A stretch of 64,000 nt of DNA from Candidatus Pantoea soli (GTDB taxonomy: Bacteria > Pseudomonadota > Gammaproteobacteria > Enterobacterales > Enterobacteriaceae): NCBI RefSeq assembly GCF_007833795.1, contig NZ_CP032702.1, positions 992,001 to 1,056,000 on the forward strand, given 5' to 3'. Made by a program: the position numbers and the translations under genes. Shown in pieces: positions 21,912 through 31,733 of this stretch (its first letter is position 1; each line of letters begins with the position of its first letter). The notes under the pieces are model-generated. The model saw only the letters and a program-made list of their open reading frames with translations, did no database searches and was not told where the DNA came from.

Positions 21912-23627
21912 TTATGGTACTGGCTCCGGCCGGGAGTGAACAGCACTGGCGATGTCAGGGGGCGAAATCCAGGCACGGGTAAAATCAAACCAGCCCAGCC
22001 GGTTCAGCTGGATACCCTCCACGCCGGGCGGGGCAGAGATCTGGTAGTGATAATTAAACAACGGCAGCAGATAACCTTCATGCATCAGCTGCTGAAACAG
22101 CTGGTGAAGCGCGGTTTCGCGCTGCGTGGCATCCGGCTGGCTGGCGATCGCGGCGAGCGCGGGCTGCAGCAGGGCAGCGCGCAGTGGCTGCCAGATAACT
22201 GCATTTTCCAGCCAGTTTGCCAGGGTGAAACGCGGGGCATCGCCAATCAAACGGTCGCCCATCACGAGGTCAGCCGTGCTGAGGTCGCTTTCATCATCCC
22301 AGCTTTTGACATCGTGAAACACGCAGGTGAGGGTGCAACCGTGTGCGGCCAGCAGCGTGACCAGCGCATCAGCCATAACGTGCAGCTCTACCGGCAGATG
22401 GTAATGCAGCGTCAGCGCCGGCGGCAGTGGCGCTGCTGTCGCGGCTACTTGCGGCACGGGCCAGCCAGGCAGCAGTTCTTCGCCAGGGGTTATCAGGCCT
22501 TCCTCCAGCGGTAGCTGGCGGATAACGCCGCTGCGCTGGATTAATGCAATCAGCGTTCGCGCCTGAGCGGCACTGAAATGCGCAGAGACCCGCGGAGCCA
22601 GATAGCAAAATCCCAGACTGGTACGGCGGTCAACCGGGCGCAGTGTGTCCAGCGCCTCGGGATCGCCAATCGCGATCTGAACCGGATGGCGGCAGCTGGT
22701 GCCAAGCCCCTGCGCAAACAGCCGGGGCGTAATCCAGTACTCTATTACCTGAATCAGCGGGCGCTGCAGATGCCAGCGGGCATGGCTCTCCAGCCGGACC
22801 AGCTCAGAGGAGAAATGGGCCAGTTTCCATGGCCCGCTGCCAATACCGGCAAGGGTTGGATGGGGCAGCAGGCAATACTGGTGCGCCAGACGCTGCGGCA
22901 GCCAGTAGTCGCGAGTATGCAGCTGAATACGCACCGCCAGCGGATGCGGCGCGTCGATCTGCGCCACAGCAGCGAGTAAGCGACGGCCCTGCGGCGTCGT
23001 CATGATGTGATGCAGCTGTGTCACCAGCTGCGCCGCCTGCACCGGGGTCTCGTTGTGCCAGCTCAGCTGCGGGCGCAGCCAGAAATACCATTCGCGGCCG
23101 CTGGCATCATGCTGCCAGTGGTGGGCGAGATCGCCTGTGACCGCTTCACCCTGAAAGCGCGTCAGCCCGGAAAACACCTGCCGTACCAGATGCTGCTCGG
23201 CGCGGCCGGTCAGCTGCAGCGGACGCAGCGTTTCCAGCGGGCGATAATAGGGGATGCGCAACACCGGCGCCTGGTTTTGCCACTGTCCGCCCATCAGCGG
23301 GCGTAGCATGTCCATCAGCTGTTCCGGCTGCAGTTCCAGTACCTGCAGTGCCTGTACGGCTTCACCGCTTGCCAGCTGGCGGGTAAGCAGCTGCTGGCGC
23401 AGCTGATCGGGCGAGACCAGAAACCGCAGTGCGCCCTGCCTGCCGCGGCCGGCTTCTCCCTGCCACTCAACCCAGCCCGCCGCCTGCCACTGACGCAGCA
23501 GCGTCCGCACATGCCGTTCACTGCAGAAGCAGCACTGCGCTATGCGGGCAACGCTGATATGCAGCGGCCCGCCCTGACTGTGTTGCCACAGACGCTGAAA
23601 CTGGTTGACGCGATGAAGCTGACGCAT
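21912..23627 (-). CDS. ybaE: SgrR-family transcriptional regulator YbaE
   Basis: A regulator with an N-terminal winged helix (MRQLHRVNQFQRLW ... CFCSERHVRTLLRQWQAAGWVEW) and a C-terminal region like the periplasmic solute-binding proteins of oligopeptide ABC systems, the same layout as SgrR. It has 571 residues (E. coli 566). The start is set by similarity to E. coli YbaE; a GTG 36 bases upstream is also in frame. The ligand and targets are unknown. It precedes queC and is divergent from cof. Confidence 0.88.
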   Translation of the reverse strand: MRQLHRVNQFQRLWQHSQGGPLHISVARIAQCCFCSERHVRTLLRQWQAAGWVEWQGEAGRGRQGALRFLVSPDQLRQQLLTRQLASGEAVQALQVLELQPEQLMDMLRPLMGGQWQNQAPVLRIPYYRPLETLRPLQLTGRAEQHLVRQVFSGLTRFQGEAVTGDLAHHWQHDASGREWYFWLRPQLSWHNETPVQAAQLVTQLHHIMTTPQGRRLLAAVAQIDAPHPLAVRIQLHTRDYWLPQRLAHQYCLLPHPTLAGIGSGPWKLAHFSSELVRLESHARWHLQRPLIQVIEYWITPRLFAQGLGTSCRHPVQIAIGDPEALDTLRPVDRRTSLGFCYLAPRVSAHFSAAQARTLIALIQRSGVIRQLPLEEGLITPGEELLPGWPVPQVAATAAPLPPALTLHYHLPVELHVMADALVTLLAAHGCTLTCVFHDVKSWDDESDLSTADLVMGDRLIGDAPRFTLANWLENAVIWQPLRAALLQPALAAIASQPDATQRETALHQLFQQLMHEGYLLPLFNYHYQISAPPGVEGIQLNRLGWFDFTRAWISPPDIASAVHSRPEPVP

Positions 23628-23720
23628 AAGAAAAACCCGGAACAGTTTTGCAAAAGTATTCACTATTAGTTCCGTAATTACCAGGCGATAGTGAATACCT
23701 CACCCAGACAGGAGATGGCT

Positions 23721-24542
23721 ATGGCTCGCCTTGCGGCATTTGATATGGATGGCACGCTATTACTGCCCACGCATCAGTTGGGCAGTGAGACGCTGGCCAG
23801 TCTGCACGCGTTGCATCAGCGCAATGTCACGCTGACGTTTGCTACCGGACGACATCTGCACGATATGCAGGCGCTGCGCGATCAGTTTACGCTGCCAGCC
23901 TGGCTGATTACCGGCAACGGCACACGCATTCATGATCCGGCGGGTAAACAGCTTTACGGCTGTGATTTGCCGCCCGCTGTGGCGGAAGAGGCCCTGCATC
24001 GCCACTGGCAGACGCCCGCTTCCGTGCACGTCTTCAACGATGAAGGCTGGTTTACCGATAAGCCGTTGCCCGGCATGCTGGAAGCGCATGCGATGAGCGG
24101 TTTTCATTATCAGCTGCGTGATTTACGCCGCATGCCGGCCCACAAAGTCACAAAAATCTGTTTTATTGCGCCGCATGCGATGCTGCTGGCGCTGAAAAGC
24201 GAGCTGGTACAGGCGCTGGGCGACCGCGCCAATATCTGTTTTTCTGCGTGGGATTGCCTGGAAGTGTTGCCGGTTGGCTGCCATAAAGGCGCGGCGCTGG
24301 CGCGGCTGTGCCAGCATCTGTCGCTGACGCTGGCAGAGTGCATGGCGTTTGGCGATGCCATGAACGATCGTGAAATGCTGGAGCAGGTAGGGAAGGGCTT
24401 CATCATGGCCAACGCCATGCACCAGCTGAAAGCGTCCCTGCCACATTTACCGGTTATCGGTCATTGCGAGACACAGGCTGTGTCTCACTATCTCAATCAC
24501 TGGATGACGACCCCCCACCTCGCTTATTCCCCCGAATGCTGA
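23721..24542 (+). CDS. cof: HMP-PP phosphatase Cof (HAD superfamily)
   Basis: Haloacid dehalogenase-type phosphatase of 273 residues; the E. coli enzyme hydrolyses the thiamin precursor HMP-PP and other small phosphates. Motif [11 protein letters not shown] is at 7-16 (nucleophile and acid/base Asp), motif II TFATGR near 47, motif III around the conserved KGAAL, and motif [14 protein letters not shown]. The ATG giving [11 protein letters not shown] has GGAG six bases upstream; earlier in-frame starts are less likely. Confidence 0.94.
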   Translation: MARLAAFDMDGTLLLPTHQLGSETLASLHALHQRNVTLTFATGRHLHDMQALRDQFTLPAWLITGNGTRIHDPAGKQLYGCDLPPAVAEEALHRHWQTPASVHVFNDEGWFTDKPLPGMLEAHAMSGFHYQLRDLRRMPAHKVTKICFIAPHAMLLALKSELVQALGDRANICFSAWDCLEVLPVGCHKGAALARLCQHLSLTLAECMAFGDAMNDREMLEQVGKGFIMANAMHQLKASLPHLPVIGHCETQAVSHYLNHWMTTPHLAYSPEC

Positions 24543-24553
24543 GGCTTACAGTG

Positions 24554-24579
24554 AACCGGACGGGATGTCCGGTTTTTTT
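24554..24579 (+). terminator. cof terminator
   Basis: AACCGGAC-N5-GTCCGGTT followed by a T run. It touches the stop codon of the convergent Cds1-like gene. Confidence 0.88.
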
Positions 24580-25612
24580 ATTGCAGTGCCCGCTGCCAGG
24601 CGCTGATATCGCCGATGTGTTCTGCCACCCACTGCGGGTTGTAATAGGTATCCGGATAGCGTTCGCCGCTATCGCACAGTAGCGTAACCAGCGATCCCTG
24701 TTCGCCCTGCGCCCGCATCCTGCTGGCGACCTGCATCATGCCCCAGAAATTGGTGCCGGTTGAGGCGCCCGGCCGACGACCCAGAATGGTTTCCAGCTGC
24801 AGCATCGCGGCGACGGTCGCGCCATCCGGCACCTTCATCATTTCGTCAATCACGTCCGGTAAAAAAGAGGGTTCAACGCGCGGACGACCAATGCCTTCAA
24901 TCAGGCTGCCACGGGCACTGCGCAGGGTTTTGTCACGGCTGTGCCAGTAATCAAAAAACACTGAATGCTGCGGATCCACCACCAGCAGGCGCGTGTCATG
25001 GCCCTGATAGCGGATATAGCGTCCCAGCGTGGCCGACGTACCGCCGGTGCCGGCACTCATGATCAGCGTATGCGGAACGGGAAACGGCTCATGCGCCATC
25101 TGCCGAAAAATGCTTTCGGCAATGTTGTTATTGCCGCGCCAGTCGGTGGCGCGTTCGGCATAGGTGAACTGGTCCATAAAGTGTCCGTTCAGCTCGCGCG
25201 CCAGCCGCTCTGATTCGCTGTACAGCTGGCAAGGATCGGCCACAAAGTGGCATTCGCCGCCGTAGAAGCGAATCATCTCAATTTTGCGTTTTGCCGTGCT
25301 GGCCGGCATGACGGCAATAAACGGCAGGCCAAGCAGGCGCGCAAAATAGGCTTCCGACACGGCGGTGCTGCCGGACGAGGCTTCAATAACCGGCGTATTT
25401 TCCCGAATCCAGCCGTTAGCCAGACCATACAGAAACAGCGAACGCGCCAGGCGATGTTTCAGACTGCCGCTGGGATGCGTGCTTTCATCCTTGAGATAAA
25501 AGCGGATACCGGGAAAATCCTCCAGCGTAAAGCGAATCAGGTGCGTATCCGCAGAGCGCTGAAAGTCGGCGTTGATTTCATTGATGGCGTGGCGAACCCA
25601 TGGCGTCTGCAT
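24578..25612 (-). CDS. PLP-dependent L-cysteine desulfhydrase (Cds1-like)
   Basis: A fold-type II PLP enzyme of 344 residues in the cysteine synthase superfamily. The PLP lysine is probably Lys52 in [33 protein letters not shown] is the cofactor/substrate loop, and [14 protein letters not shown] binds the PLP phosphate. The pattern ([42 protein letters not shown]) matches my memory of mycobacterial Cds1, which converts cysteine to pyruvate, ammonia and sulfide, rather than CysK or CysM. It is divergent from decR, whose product senses cysteine, which supports this role. It is absent from this position in E. coli. Activity is inferred. Confidence 0.78.
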   Translation of the reverse strand: MQTPWVRHAINEINADFQRSADTHLIRFTLEDFPGIRFYLKDESTHPSGSLKHRLARSLFLYGLANGWIRENTPVIEASSGSTAVSEAYFARLLGLPFIAVMPASTAKRKIEMIRFYGGECHFVADPCQLYSESERLARELNGHFMDQFTYAERATDWRGNNNIAESIFRQMAHEPFPVPHTLIMSAGTGGTSATLGRYIRYQGHDTRLLVVDPQHSVFFDYWHSRDKTLRSARGSLIEGIGRPRVEPSFLPDVIDEMMKVPDGATVAAMLQLETILGRRPGASTGTNFWGMMQVASRMRAQGEQGSLVTLLCDSGERYPDTYYNPQWVAEHIGDISAWQRALQ

Positions 25613-25684
25613 ATGACCGTTCCGTGATAATAACTGCGCCCAGTGTACGGCACTGGCAGGAAAAAGAGGTTGCTAAAAGCACGC

Positions 25685-25715
25685 TATAATGGCGGATTAA
25701 GAGAAAATTTTTCTC
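25685..25715 (+). promoter_or_regulatory. decR promoter with palindromic operator
   Basis: A perfect TATAAT at 25685-25690 without a recognisable -35 element. The 15-base palindrome GAGAAAATTTTTCTC follows at 25701-25715, between the expected start site and the decR ATG at 25728. Such AT-rich palindromes are typical of Lrp/AsnC family sites, so autoregulation and control of the divergent Cds1-like gene are likely. Confidence 0.6.
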
Positions 25716-25727
25716 CTGAGGTCGCTG

Positions 25728-26189
25728 ATGACAGATAAAACTGACCGCAAACTGCTGGCAATGCTGCAGCAGGACTGCACGCTGTCGCTGCAGGCGCTGG
25801 CGGATGCGGTAAACCTGACGACAACACCGTGCTGGAAACGCCTGAAAAAACTGGAAGATGATGGCATCATTCGTGCGCGCGTAGCGCTGCTGGATAAAGA
25901 GAAGATTGGACTTTCGCTTACCGCCTTTATGCTGATCAAAACCCAGCAGCACAGCAGCGACTGGTTTCAGCAGTTTGTCGCCGTGGTGAAGCCCATGCCG
26001 GAAGTGATGGCCTTTTATCGTATGGCCGGCGAATACGATTATCTGCTGCGCATTCAGGTTGCAGACATGAAGAGCTACGACGCCTTTTATAAACGGCTGG
26101 TTAATGGCGTACCTGGCCTGATAGATGTGACCTCCAGCTTCGCCATGGAAGAAATTAAATACACCACCGCTTTGCCGGTAGCGCCCTGA
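25728..26189 (+). CDS. decR: Lrp/AsnC family regulator DecR (YbaO)
   Basis: A 153-residue Lrp-type regulator. The N-terminal helix-turn-helix ([40 protein letters not shown]) is followed by the RAM ligand-binding domain ([25 protein letters not shown]). In E. coli DecR responds to cysteine and activates a cysteine detoxification operon. Here the adjacent divergent gene encodes a cysteine desulfhydrase-like enzyme. GAGG lies nine bases before the ATG. It precedes mdlA by 24 bases, so readthrough is possible. Confidence 0.93.
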   Translation: MTDKTDRKLLAMLQQDCTLSLQALADAVNLTTTPCWKRLKKLEDDGIIRARVALLDKEKIGLSLTAFMLIKTQQHSSDWFQQFVAVVKPMPEVMAFYRMAGEYDYLLRIQVADMKSYDAFYKRLVNGVPGLIDVTSSFAMEEIKYTTALPVAP

Positions 26190-26213
26190 ACGGGCAGAAA
26201 CAGAGACTCTCTT

Positions 26214-27983
26214 GTGCGACTATTCAGCCAGTTAAGTTGGTATTTTTTGCGCGAGTGGCGCCGCTATCTCGGTGCCATCAGCTTGCTTATTCTTATTGCG
26301 CTGCTGCAGCTGCTGCCGCCCCATCTGGTGGGCGTGATTGTTGACGGCGTCACGCAACATACGCTCAGCACCGGACAAATCCTGATGTGGATCGGCGTGA
26401 TGCTGGTGACGGCCGTGCTGGTGTATCTGCTGCGTTACGTATGGCGCGTGCTGCTGTTTGGCGCCTCCTACCAGCTGGCAGTGGAACTGCGCGAAGATTT
26501 TTACCGGCAGCTCAGCCGCCAGCACCCGGCATTTTATCTGCGCCACCGCACCGGAGACCTGATTGCGCGCGCCACCAATGACGTGGATCGCGTGGTATTT
26601 GCCGCCGGTGAAGGGGTGCTGACGCTGGTGGATTCTCTGGTCATGGGACTGGTGGTGCTGGCGGTCATGAGCGTGCAGATTAGCGGGACGCTGACGCTGC
26701 TGGCGCTGATTCCGATGCCAATCATGGCGCTGGTAATTCAGAAAGATGGCGCGCGCCTGCACAACCGTTTCAAAGTGGCGCAGGCGGCGTTTTCCAGCCT
26801 TAACGATCAGACGCAGGAGAGCCTGACCAGTATTCGTATGATTAAAGCGTTTGGCCTGGAGGATCACCAGTCGCGTCAGTTCGCCGATATTGCCAGCGAC
26901 ACCGGCCGGAAGAATCTGCATGTGGCGCGGGTGGATGCGCGTTTCGATCCCACCATTTATATCGCCGTGGGGTTTTCTAACCTGCTGGCGATTGCCGGCG
27001 GCGGCTGGATGGTCTGGCAGGGTTCGCTGACGCTCGGTCAGCTCACCAGCTTTGTGATGTACCTTGGTCTGATGATCTGGCCGATGCTGGCGCTGGCGTG
27101 GATGATCAACATCGTTGAGCGCGGCAGTGCGGCCTGGAGCCGTATCCGCGCGCTGCTGGCAGAAGCCCCGGCGGTGCAGGATGGCGAACAAGGACTGCCG
27201 GATACGCCCGGCACGCTGCAGGTGGCCATTCGCGCGTTTCACTATCCGGCCACGTCGCTGCCGGCGCTGAGCCAGGTGCATTTCCAGCTCAGACCGGGGC
27301 AAATGCTTGGCCTGTGCGGCCCGACCGGCTGTGGCAAAAGCACGCTGCTGAGCCTGATTCAGCGCCATTTCGATGTCGATGAGGGCAATATCCGCTATCA
27401 CGATCGGCCCCTGCCGGCATTGCAGCTGGACAGCTGGCGCAGCCGCCTTGCAGTGGTCAGCCAGACGCCGTTTTTGTTCTCTGATAGCGTGGCCAGCAAC
27501 CTGGCGCTCGGCCGGCCAGATGCGACGCAGCAGGAGATTGAGCGCGTGGCGAAAATGGCCTGCGTGCATGAGGACATTCTGCGTCTGCCGCAGGGCTATG
27601 ACACGGAAGTGGGCGAGCGCGGCGTGATGCTCTCCGGCGGACAGAAACAGCGTATTGCGATTGCGCGTGCGCTGCTGCTGGAGGCGGAGATCCTGATTCT
27701 GGACGATGCGCTCTCCGCGGTGGATGGCCGCACCGAACATGACATTCTGCATAACCTGCGCCAGTGGGGCCGGGGACGCACGCTGATTATCAGCGCGCAC
27801 CGGCTCTCCGCACTGACCGAAGCCAGTGAAATTCTGGTGCTGCAGCAGGGCGCGGTGGCGCAACGCGGCGATCATGACACGCTGGCCGCCACGCCAGGCT
27901 GGTATCGGGATATGTATCGTTATCAGCAGCTGGAAGCCGCACTGGATGACGATGAGGGATCAGAAGGAGCAAACCGTGGCTAA
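26214..27983 (+). CDS. mdlA: ABC exporter subunit MdlA
   Basis: Multidrug-type ABC half-transporter of 589 residues; substrate unknown. Six transmembrane helices occupy about 1-310, then the nucleotide-binding domain: Walker [10 protein letters not shown] near 369, signature LSGGQKQR, Walker [12 protein letters not shown]. The residue after Walker B Asp is Asp rather than the catalytic Glu, as in E. coli MdlA, so one ATP site of the MdlAB heterodimer is probably degenerate. It starts with GTG and overlaps mdlB by eight bases. Confidence 0.95.
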   Translation: MRLFSQLSWYFLREWRRYLGAISLLILIALLQLLPPHLVGVIVDGVTQHTLSTGQILMWIGVMLVTAVLVYLLRYVWRVLLFGASYQLAVELREDFYRQLSRQHPAFYLRHRTGDLIARATNDVDRVVFAAGEGVLTLVDSLVMGLVVLAVMSVQISGTLTLLALIPMPIMALVIQKDGARLHNRFKVAQAAFSSLNDQTQESLTSIRMIKAFGLEDHQSRQFADIASDTGRKNLHVARVDARFDPTIYIAVGFSNLLAIAGGGWMVWQGSLTLGQLTSFVMYLGLMIWPMLALAWMINIVERGSAAWSRIRALLAEAPAVQDGEQGLPDTPGTLQVAIRAFHYPATSLPALSQVHFQLRPGQMLGLCGPTGCGKSTLLSLIQRHFDVDEGNIRYHDRPLPALQLDSWRSRLAVVSQTPFLFSDSVASNLALGRPDATQQEIERVAKMACVHEDILRLPQGYDTEVGERGVMLSGGQKQRIAIARALLLEAEILILDDALSAVDGRTEHDILHNLRQWGRGRTLIISAHRLSALTEASEILVLQQGAVAQRGDHDTLAATPGWYRDMYRYQQLEAALDDDEGSEGANRG

Positions 27984-29751
27984 GTCTCAACGTTTATGGC
28001 CTACGCTGAAACGCCTGCTGGCGTATGGCCGGCCGTGGCGCAGGTCGCTGTGGCTGGCGGTCGGCATGTTGTGGATTGCCGCAGCGGCAGAAGTCACCGG
28101 CCCGATTCTGGTGAGTTATTTCATCGATAATCTGGTGGCAAAACACCAGATGCCGTGGGGCATTGTCGCCGGTCTGCTGGTGAGTTTTATTCTGCTGCAG
28201 CTGCTGGCGGCCGGGTTGCATTACTTCCAGGCGCTGCTGTTTAACCGCGCGGCGATTGGCGTGGTGCAGCAGCTGCGGGTGGATGTGATGAATGCGGCGC
28301 TGCGCCAGCCGCTGAGCGCCTTTGATACGCAGCCGGTCGGGCAGATTATTTCGCGCGTCACTAACGATACCGAAGTGATAAAAGATCTCTACGTGACGGT
28401 GGTGGCGACGGTGCTGCGCAGCGCTGCCCTGATCGGCGCAATGCTGGTGGCGATGTTTTCACTCGACTGGCGCATGGCGCTGGTGGCGATGATCATTTTC
28501 CCGCTGGTACTGAGCGTAATGCTGATTTATCAGCGCTACAGCACGCCCATCGCGCGCCGCGTACGCAGCTATCTGGCCGATATCAACAATGGCTTTAATG
28601 AAGTCATTAATGGCATGAGTGTGATCCAGCAGTTCCGCCAGCAGGCACGCTTCGGTGAGCGGATGCAGCAAGCCAGCCGCGCGCACTATCTGGCACGCAT
28701 GGAGACGCTGCGGCTGGACGGTTTTTTACTGCGTCCGCTGCTGAGTCTGTTTTCGGCCCTGATCCTGTGCGGGCTGCTGATGCTGTTCAGCTTTGCCACG
28801 CCTGGCGTGTTTGAGGTCGGGGTGCTTTACGCCTTTATTACCTATCTGGGCCGCCTCAATGAGCCGCTGATTGAGCTGACCACCCAGCAATCCATGCTGC
28901 AACAGGCGGTGGTATCGGGTGAACGGATTTTTGAGCTGATGGATGCGGCGCAGCAGGGTTACGGCACCGATCCCCGGCCGCTGGCCTCGGGTCGCATCAC
29001 ACTGCGCGACGTCAGCTTTGCCTATCGCGACGATCGCGATGTGCTGAGTCATATCAACCTTGAGGTCCCCGCGCGCGGGTTCGTGGCGCTGGTCGGGCAT
29101 ACCGGCAGCGGCAAAAGCACGCTGGCAAATCTGCTGATGGGATACTACCCGGTCACGCGCGGCAGCATCGAGCTGGATGGTCGCCCACTGCCGCAGCTGT
29201 CGCATGATGCGCTGCGCGCCAGCGTGGCGATGGTGCAGCAGGACCCGGTGGTGCTGGCGGATACGCTGCTGGCTAACGTTCAGCTGGGACGCCCCATCCC
29301 GGAAGCGCAGGTATGGCAGGCGCTGGAAGCCGTACAGCTGGCACCGCTGGCGCGCGCGTTGCCGGACGGTATCCATACCCGGCTGGGTGAGCAGGGCAAT
29401 AATTTGTCGGTCGGCCAGAAGCAGCTGCTGGCGCTGGCGCGTGTGCTGGTGTCGCTGCCCCACATCCTGATTCTGGATGAAGCCACTGCCAACATCGATT
29501 CCGGCACCGAGCAGGCCATCCAGCAGGCGCTGCGTACGCTGCGTCAGCACAGCACCCTGGTTGTGATCGCGCATCGCCTTTCGACCATCACGGAAGCCGA
29601 TCAGATTCTGGTGCTGCATCGCGGTCAGGTGGTGGAGCGGGGTACCCATAGTCAGCTGCTGGCGCAGCAGGGGCGTTACTGGCAAATGTATCAGCTGCAA
29701 CAGGCCGGCGATGAACTTGCAGCGGGCATCCCCGCCGCGTCAGAGGCCTGA
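27976..29751 (+). CDS. mdlB: ABC exporter subunit MdlB
   Basis: Partner half-transporter of 591 residues. Six membrane helices precede the ATPase domain: Walker [10 protein letters not shown] near 375, signature LSVGQKQ (variant, Val for Gly), and a consensus Walker [12 protein letters not shown] with Glu. It therefore complements MdlA, which has a consensus signature but lacks the Glu. The GTG start at 27976 has AAGGAG six bases upstream and overlaps the end of mdlA, showing translational coupling; a longer frame upstream lies inside mdlA. Confidence 0.95.
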   Translation: MAKSQRLWPTLKRLLAYGRPWRRSLWLAVGMLWIAAAAEVTGPILVSYFIDNLVAKHQMPWGIVAGLLVSFILLQLLAAGLHYFQALLFNRAAIGVVQQLRVDVMNAALRQPLSAFDTQPVGQIISRVTNDTEVIKDLYVTVVATVLRSAALIGAMLVAMFSLDWRMALVAMIIFPLVLSVMLIYQRYSTPIARRVRSYLADINNGFNEVINGMSVIQQFRQQARFGERMQQASRAHYLARMETLRLDGFLLRPLLSLFSALILCGLLMLFSFATPGVFEVGVLYAFITYLGRLNEPLIELTTQQSMLQQAVVSGERIFELMDAAQQGYGTDPRPLASGRITLRDVSFAYRDDRDVLSHINLEVPARGFVALVGHTGSGKSTLANLLMGYYPVTRGSIELDGRPLPQLSHDALRASVAMVQQDPVVLADTLLANVQLGRPIPEAQVWQALEAVQLAPLARALPDGIHTRLGEQGNNLSVGQKQLLALARVLVSLPHILILDEATANIDSGTEQAIQQALRTLRQHSTLVVIAHRLSTITEADQILVLHRGQVVERGTHSQLLAQQGRYWQMYQLQQAGDELAAGIPAASEA

Positions 29752-29796
29752 TCTGCACCTTTTTTGTTCATGTTTATCGGAATGTTCTGAACGGAT

Positions 29797-29831
29797 GCAC
29801 TCCTTTGAGGCTGTAAGCACCAAAGGAGTGC
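29797..29831. promoter_or_regulatory. NtrC enhancer for glnK-amtB
   Basis: GCAC-N7-GTGC at 29817-29831 matches the NtrC site GCACC-N5-GGTGC. A second, weaker half-matched site starts at 29797; together they make a 13-bp inverted repeat spanning 29795-29833. Centre is about 140 bases upstream of the sigma-54 start site, a normal enhancer distance. Confidence 0.75.
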
Positions 29832-29872
29832 ATAAAAGCAACATTTCGCTGCCTTTCTTTCCCGCCTGTCGT

Positions 29873-29904
29873 CGGACTGCTGTGCGCTGAAGCGCAGCAG
29901 TCCG
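29873..29904. repeat. Hairpin between the NtrC enhancer and the glnK promoter
   Basis: CGGACTGCTG and CAGCAGTCCG pair around an inner CGC/GCG stem with a small bulge. No T tract follows. It may end mdlB transcripts by another route or shape the looping region. No gene is visible in 29752-30008. Confidence 0.4.
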
Positions 29905-29939
29905 CCTCTGTCCGCAAAACCCGCGTAGTCAGTCAGTTA

Positions 29940-29955
29940 TGGCACAGCCTTTGCT
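29940..29955 (+). promoter_or_regulatory. Sigma-54 promoter of glnK-amtB
   Basis: TGGCAC-N5-TTGCT, an exact match to the RpoN -24/-12 consensus. Start of transcription would be near 29966, about 43 bases before glnK. Confidence 0.9.
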
Positions 29956-30008
29956 TAGAACTCTGCGTGTCCGCAAAGACTCACTTATTTTAATCCGGAG
30001 GGGAACGT

Positions 30009-30347
30009 ATGAAGCTGGTTACCGTGGTAATCAAACCATTCAAGCTGGAGGACGTGCGTGAAGCTTTATCCTCCATTGGCATTCAGGGTCTGACCGTATC
30101 GGAAGTGAAAGGCTTCGGGCGTCAGAAAGGCCATGCAGAACTGTATCGCGGTGCTGAATACAGCGTTAACTTCCTGCCAAAAGTAAAAATTGATATTGCG
30201 ATTGCAGACGACCAGCTGGATGAAGTGGTCGATGTCATCAGCAAAGCCGCTTACACCGGCAAAATTGGCGACGGCAAAATTTTCGTCGCGGAACTGCAGC
30301 GCGTCATTCGTATCCGTACCGGCGAAACCGACGAAGCCGCACTGTAA
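30009..30347 (+). CDS. glnK: Nitrogen regulatory protein P-II (GlnK)
   Basis: A 112-residue PII signalling protein that binds ATP/ADP and 2-oxoglutarate and blocks AmtB when nitrogen is sufficient. The T-loop GAEYSVNFLPKVK carries Tyr51, the uridylylation site. The C-terminal signature GKIGDGKIFV is present. The ribosome site GGAGG is upstream. It is followed by amtB, and the NtrC/sigma-54 control region precedes it, so both are induced under nitrogen limitation. Confidence 0.98.
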   Translation: MKLVTVVIKPFKLEDVREALSSIGIQGLTVSEVKGFGRQKGHAELYRGAEYSVNFLPKVKIDIAIADDQLDEVVDVISKAAYTGKIGDGKIFVAELQRVIRIRTGETDEAAL

Positions 30348-30380
30348 CTGGGGCTCTGAATTGTGATGGGATGGAAAGAG

Positions 30381-31670
30381 ATGAATAAAGTCATGACCAA
30401 GTTGGGCCTCACCAGCCTGGCGTTGTTACCTTCTCTGGCAATGGCGGCTGCACCGGCCGTGGCCGACAAGGCAGATAACGCGTTTATGATGATTTGTACT
30501 GCGCTGGTCCTGTTTATGAGCATTCCGGGCATTGCGCTGTTTTATGGCGGCCTGATTCGCGGCAAAAACGTGCTGTCGATGCTGACGCAGGTCGCGGTCA
30601 CCTTTTCGCTGGTGTGCGTGCTGTGGGTGGTGTATGGCTACTCGCTGGCGTTCAGCACCGGTAACGCCTTCTTCGGTGATTTCCAGTGGGCGATGCTCAA
30701 GAACATCGAACTGAAAGCGGTGATGGGCAGCTTCTATCAGTACATTCATGTGGCGTTTCAGGCTTCGTTTGCCTGCATCACCGTCGGCCTGATTGTCGGT
30801 GCCATTGCAGAACGTATTCGCTTCTCTGCGGTGCTGATTTTTGTTGGTGTCTGGCTGACGCTCTCCTACCTGCCGATTGCGCATATGGTATGGGGCGGCG
30901 GTTATCTGGCACAGGATGGCGCGCTGGATTTTGCCGGCGGGACCGTGGTGCACATCAATGCGGCGGTTGCCGGCTTGGTGGGCGCATACCTGGTGGGCAA
31001 ACGTGCGGGCTTTGGCAAAGAGGCGTTCAAACCGCATAACCTGCCGATGGTATTCCTTGGCACGGCGATCCTGTATGTCGGCTGGTTCGGTTTCAACGCC
31101 GGTTCGGCTTCCGCTGCCAATGAAATCGCTGCGCTGGCTTTCGTCAATACCGTGGTCGCCACGGCGGGTGCGGTGCTGTCATGGGTGTTTGGTGAGTGGG
31201 CGATGCGCGGCAAGCCTTCGCTGCTGGGCGCCTGTTCCGGCTTTATCGCGGGTCTGGTCGCCATTACGCCAGCCTGTGGTTATGTGGGCGTCGGCGGCGC
31301 GCTGATCATCGGTCTGGCCGGCGGCCTGGCGGGTATCTGGGGCGTCACCACCCTGAAAAGATGGCTGCGCGTGGATGACCCGTGCGATGTGTTCGGCGTG
31401 CACGGTGTCTGTGGCATCCTCGGCTGCATCCTGACCGGCGTTTTCGCCTCCTCTTCGCTGGGCGGCGTAGGCTACGCAGAAGGCGTCACCATGGGTCATC
31501 AGGTATGGATTCAGGTGTTCAGCTGCATCGTTACGGTGGTCTGGTCCGGCGTGGTGGCATTCATCGGCTTTAAGCTGGCCGACCTGATTGTGGGCCTGCG
31601 CGTACCGGAAGAGCAGGAGCGCGAAGGTCTGGATGTCAACAGCCACGGCGAGAATGCTTATAACCAGTAA
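30381..31670 (+). CDS. amtB: Ammonium channel AmtB
   Basis: Trimeric ammonium/ammonia channel in the inner membrane, 429 residues. A signal peptide of about 25 residues (LGLTSLALLPSLAMAA) precedes 11 membrane helices. The twin His of the pore are in IHVAFQ-type (YQYIHVAFQ) and VFGVHGVCG, and the family signature DFAGGTVVHINAA is present. The end VPEEQEREGLDVNSHGENAY is the tail that contacts GlnK. GGAAAGAG precedes the ATG; a GTG 18 bases upstream is in frame but less likely. Confidence 0.97.
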   Translation: MNKVMTKLGLTSLALLPSLAMAAAPAVADKADNAFMMICTALVLFMSIPGIALFYGGLIRGKNVLSMLTQVAVTFSLVCVLWVVYGYSLAFSTGNAFFGDFQWAMLKNIELKAVMGSFYQYIHVAFQASFACITVGLIVGAIAERIRFSAVLIFVGVWLTLSYLPIAHMVWGGGYLAQDGALDFAGGTVVHINAAVAGLVGAYLVGKRAGFGKEAFKPHNLPMVFLGTAILYVGWFGFNAGSASAANEIAALAFVNTVVATAGAVLSWVFGEWAMRGKPSLLGACSGFIAGLVAITPACGYVGVGGALIIGLAGGLAGIWGVTTLKRWLRVDDPCDVFGVHGVCGILGCILTGVFASSSLGGVGYAEGVTMGHQVWIQVFSCIVTVVWSGVVAFIGFKLADLIVGLRVPEEQEREGLDVNSHGENAYNQ

Positions 31671-31707
31671 CGGTGGCTGACGAAAGTCACCTTACTGATG
31701 CACTGCA

Positions 31708-31733
31708 GGGGCGAGCGTATCGCCCCTTTTTTT
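31708..31733 (+). terminator. glnK-amtB terminator
   Basis: GGGGCGA-N5-TCGCCCC with seven T residues, ending at the stop codon of the convergent tesB. Confidence 0.9.

Noticed and set aside
26232..27875. 547-codon open frame antisense to mdlA
   Set aside because: Composition is a GC-rich shadow of the coding strand (rich in His, Arg, Gln); mdlA is a clear conserved gene.
29795..29833. Perfect 13-bp inverted repeat considered as an mdlB terminator
   Set aside because: There is no T tract, the loop is 13 bases, and the arms contain NtrC site spacing before a sigma-54 promoter.
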